Of a stretch of 5,908 bases of DNA, positions 5,278-5,908 are shown piece after piece. Source of the stretch: Bacteroidales bacterium. Lineage in GTDB: Bacteria; Bacteroidota; Bacteroidia; Bacteroidales; UBA7960. Position 1 is the stretch's first letter. Every line of letters begins with the position of its first letter. Below the pieces are notes generated by a model. That model was not told the DNA's origin. It searched no databases and saw only the letters and a list, made by a program, of their open reading frames with translations. A program made the position numbers and the translations under genes. Location of the stretch: assembly GCA_007122505.1 (NCBI GenBank), contig SKTQ01000276.1:1-5908 (forward strand), written 5' to 3'.

Positions 5278-5908
5278 ATGCCACGAAAAAAGAAAAAGAA
5301 GAAGCTGAGCTGGCAGCAATTGGTGGTGATCATCCTATTGCTGCTGCTTGCCTTTGTATTGATCTTTTCCCGGGGACAGCGTGCGGCCCGAAGGGTCAGC
5401 TTTCCGCTTTCAGAGCAGGCCGGGGAAATGCGTGATCACTATCTGCAAACTGCCATGAACAACAACCACATACCTTCGATACACGTCACCAGGGATATGA
5501 TCCTTGGACATATTGACCCTGCCGGCGATCCCCGTTTTAGTGCCATTGATCCCGCCTATGCAAGTCGTGCCGGCATGTATATGCGGACTGAGGCATATGA
5601 AGTATTCCTTGCCATGCGGGATGCCGCGATGCGGGACGGTGTTACGCTTACCATCCTGTCGGCCACCCGTCCTTTTGATCATCAGAAACGTATCTGGGAG
5701 AACAAATGGCACGGGCGACAAGTTTTGCATGGGAATATCATGGCACCCGACATACCCGATCCGTTGGAGCGAGCGAGGGAAATACTCCGGTTCAGTGCCA
5801 TGCCAGGTACATCCAGGCATCATTGGGGCACCGACATTGACATGAACAGTTTGCAAAACAGCTATTTCGAATCCGGCGAAGGCAGGGAAGTATATCTGTG
5901 GCTTCAGG
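5278..5908 (+). CDS. Membrane-anchored M15B-family D,D/L,D-carboxypeptidase (VanY/DacB-like), partial at C-terminus
   Basis: Likely a zinc metallopeptidase that trims peptidoglycan stem peptides on the outer face of the cytoplasmic membrane. The frame is open for 210 codons to the window edge. Residues 3-9 are Arg plus six Lys, followed by one membrane segment at about 14-30 (QLVVIILLLLLAFVLIF), giving a short inner tail and a periplasmic catalytic domain. Family motifs: SATRPFDHQ at 128-136, and SRHHWGTDID at 179-188, which fits the M15B zinc-site pattern S-x-H-x-x-G-x-x-x-D with ligands His181 and Asp188. The catalytic Glu and third ligand His should lie beyond the right edge, so activity cannot be confirmed. 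An in-frame ATG at 5260 would add six residues (MHKYID); 5278 is preferred because it puts the Lys-rich cluster right at the N-terminus, but either is possible. It starts 86 bases after the DPP5-like stop. D,D- versus L,D-specificity cannot be decided here. Confidence 0.86.
   Translation, partial: MPRKKKKKKLSWQQLVVIILLLLLAFVLIFSRGQRAARRVSFPLSEQAGEMRDHYLQTAMNNNHIPSIHVTRDMILGHIDPAGDPRFSAIDPAYASRAGMYMRTEAYEVFLAMRDAAMRDGVTLTILSATRPFDHQKRIWENKWHGRQVLHGNIMAPDIPDPLERAREILRFSAMPGTSRHHWGTDIDMNSLQNSYFESGEGREVYLWLQ

Noticed and set aside
5410..5856. 148-codon open frame antisense to the M15 gene, and a plus-strand 113-codon frame at 5504-5845
   Set aside because: Both are shadows of the M15 frame, which carries the membrane segment and the zinc-binding motif.
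1..5908. Search for tRNA, CRISPR array, IS or integrase, toxin-antitoxin, defence or biosynthetic modules
   Set aside because: No cloverleaf, no regularly spaced repeats, no transposase or recombinase motif, and all long frames are explained by housekeeping or envelope enzymes. The window gives no support for a novel multi-gene system.

Overview
The window looks like a housekeeping segment of a Bacteroidota (Bacteroidales-like) chromosome. Evidence: a RecA of Bacteroidota type, a dipeptidyl peptidase 5-like S9 peptidase, a secreted glucosaminidase-plus-LysM protein, no Shine-Dalgarno sequences ahead of the starts (leaders are A-rich instead), and several matches to the Bacteroidota -7 promoter consensus TAnnTTTG. 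The species cannot be named from this.

Layout: (1) 1-953, minus strand: N-terminal 317 residues of a secreted peptidoglycan hydrolase (GH73-type glucosaminidase domain and two LysM repeats), running off the left edge; a run of 15 A (coding strand) lies inside its second LysM. (2) 954-1021: short divergent intergenic region with a -7-like box on each strand. (3) 1022-1663, plus: rsmG, 16S rRNA m7G527 methyltransferase. (4) 1714-2754, plus: recA, 50 bases after rsmG and possibly partly co-transcribed with it. (5) 2755-3157: about 400 bases without a credible gene, holding weak hairpins, one 9-bp imperfect stem-loop and a promoter-like site for the next gene. (6) 3158-5191, plus: secreted DPP5-like serine dipeptidyl peptidase with an intact catalytic triad. 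(7) 5278-5908, plus: N-terminal 210 residues of a membrane-anchored M15B (VanY/DacB-like) D,D- or L,D-carboxypeptidase, running off the right edge.

The genes do not form one pathway. The two edge genes act on peptidoglycan, the DPP5-like enzyme on peptides in the periplasm, rsmG on the ribosome and recA on DNA repair and recombination. I see no tRNA, rRNA, CRISPR array, insertion sequence, integrase, toxin-antitoxin pair or defence module. I looked for an undescribed system and did not find one. The items most worth a second look are the A15 tract in the glucosaminidase gene, the stem-loop in the recA-dpp5 gap, and the palindromes packed against the dpp5 promoter. Both edge genes were translated by hand, because neither has both ends inside the window.
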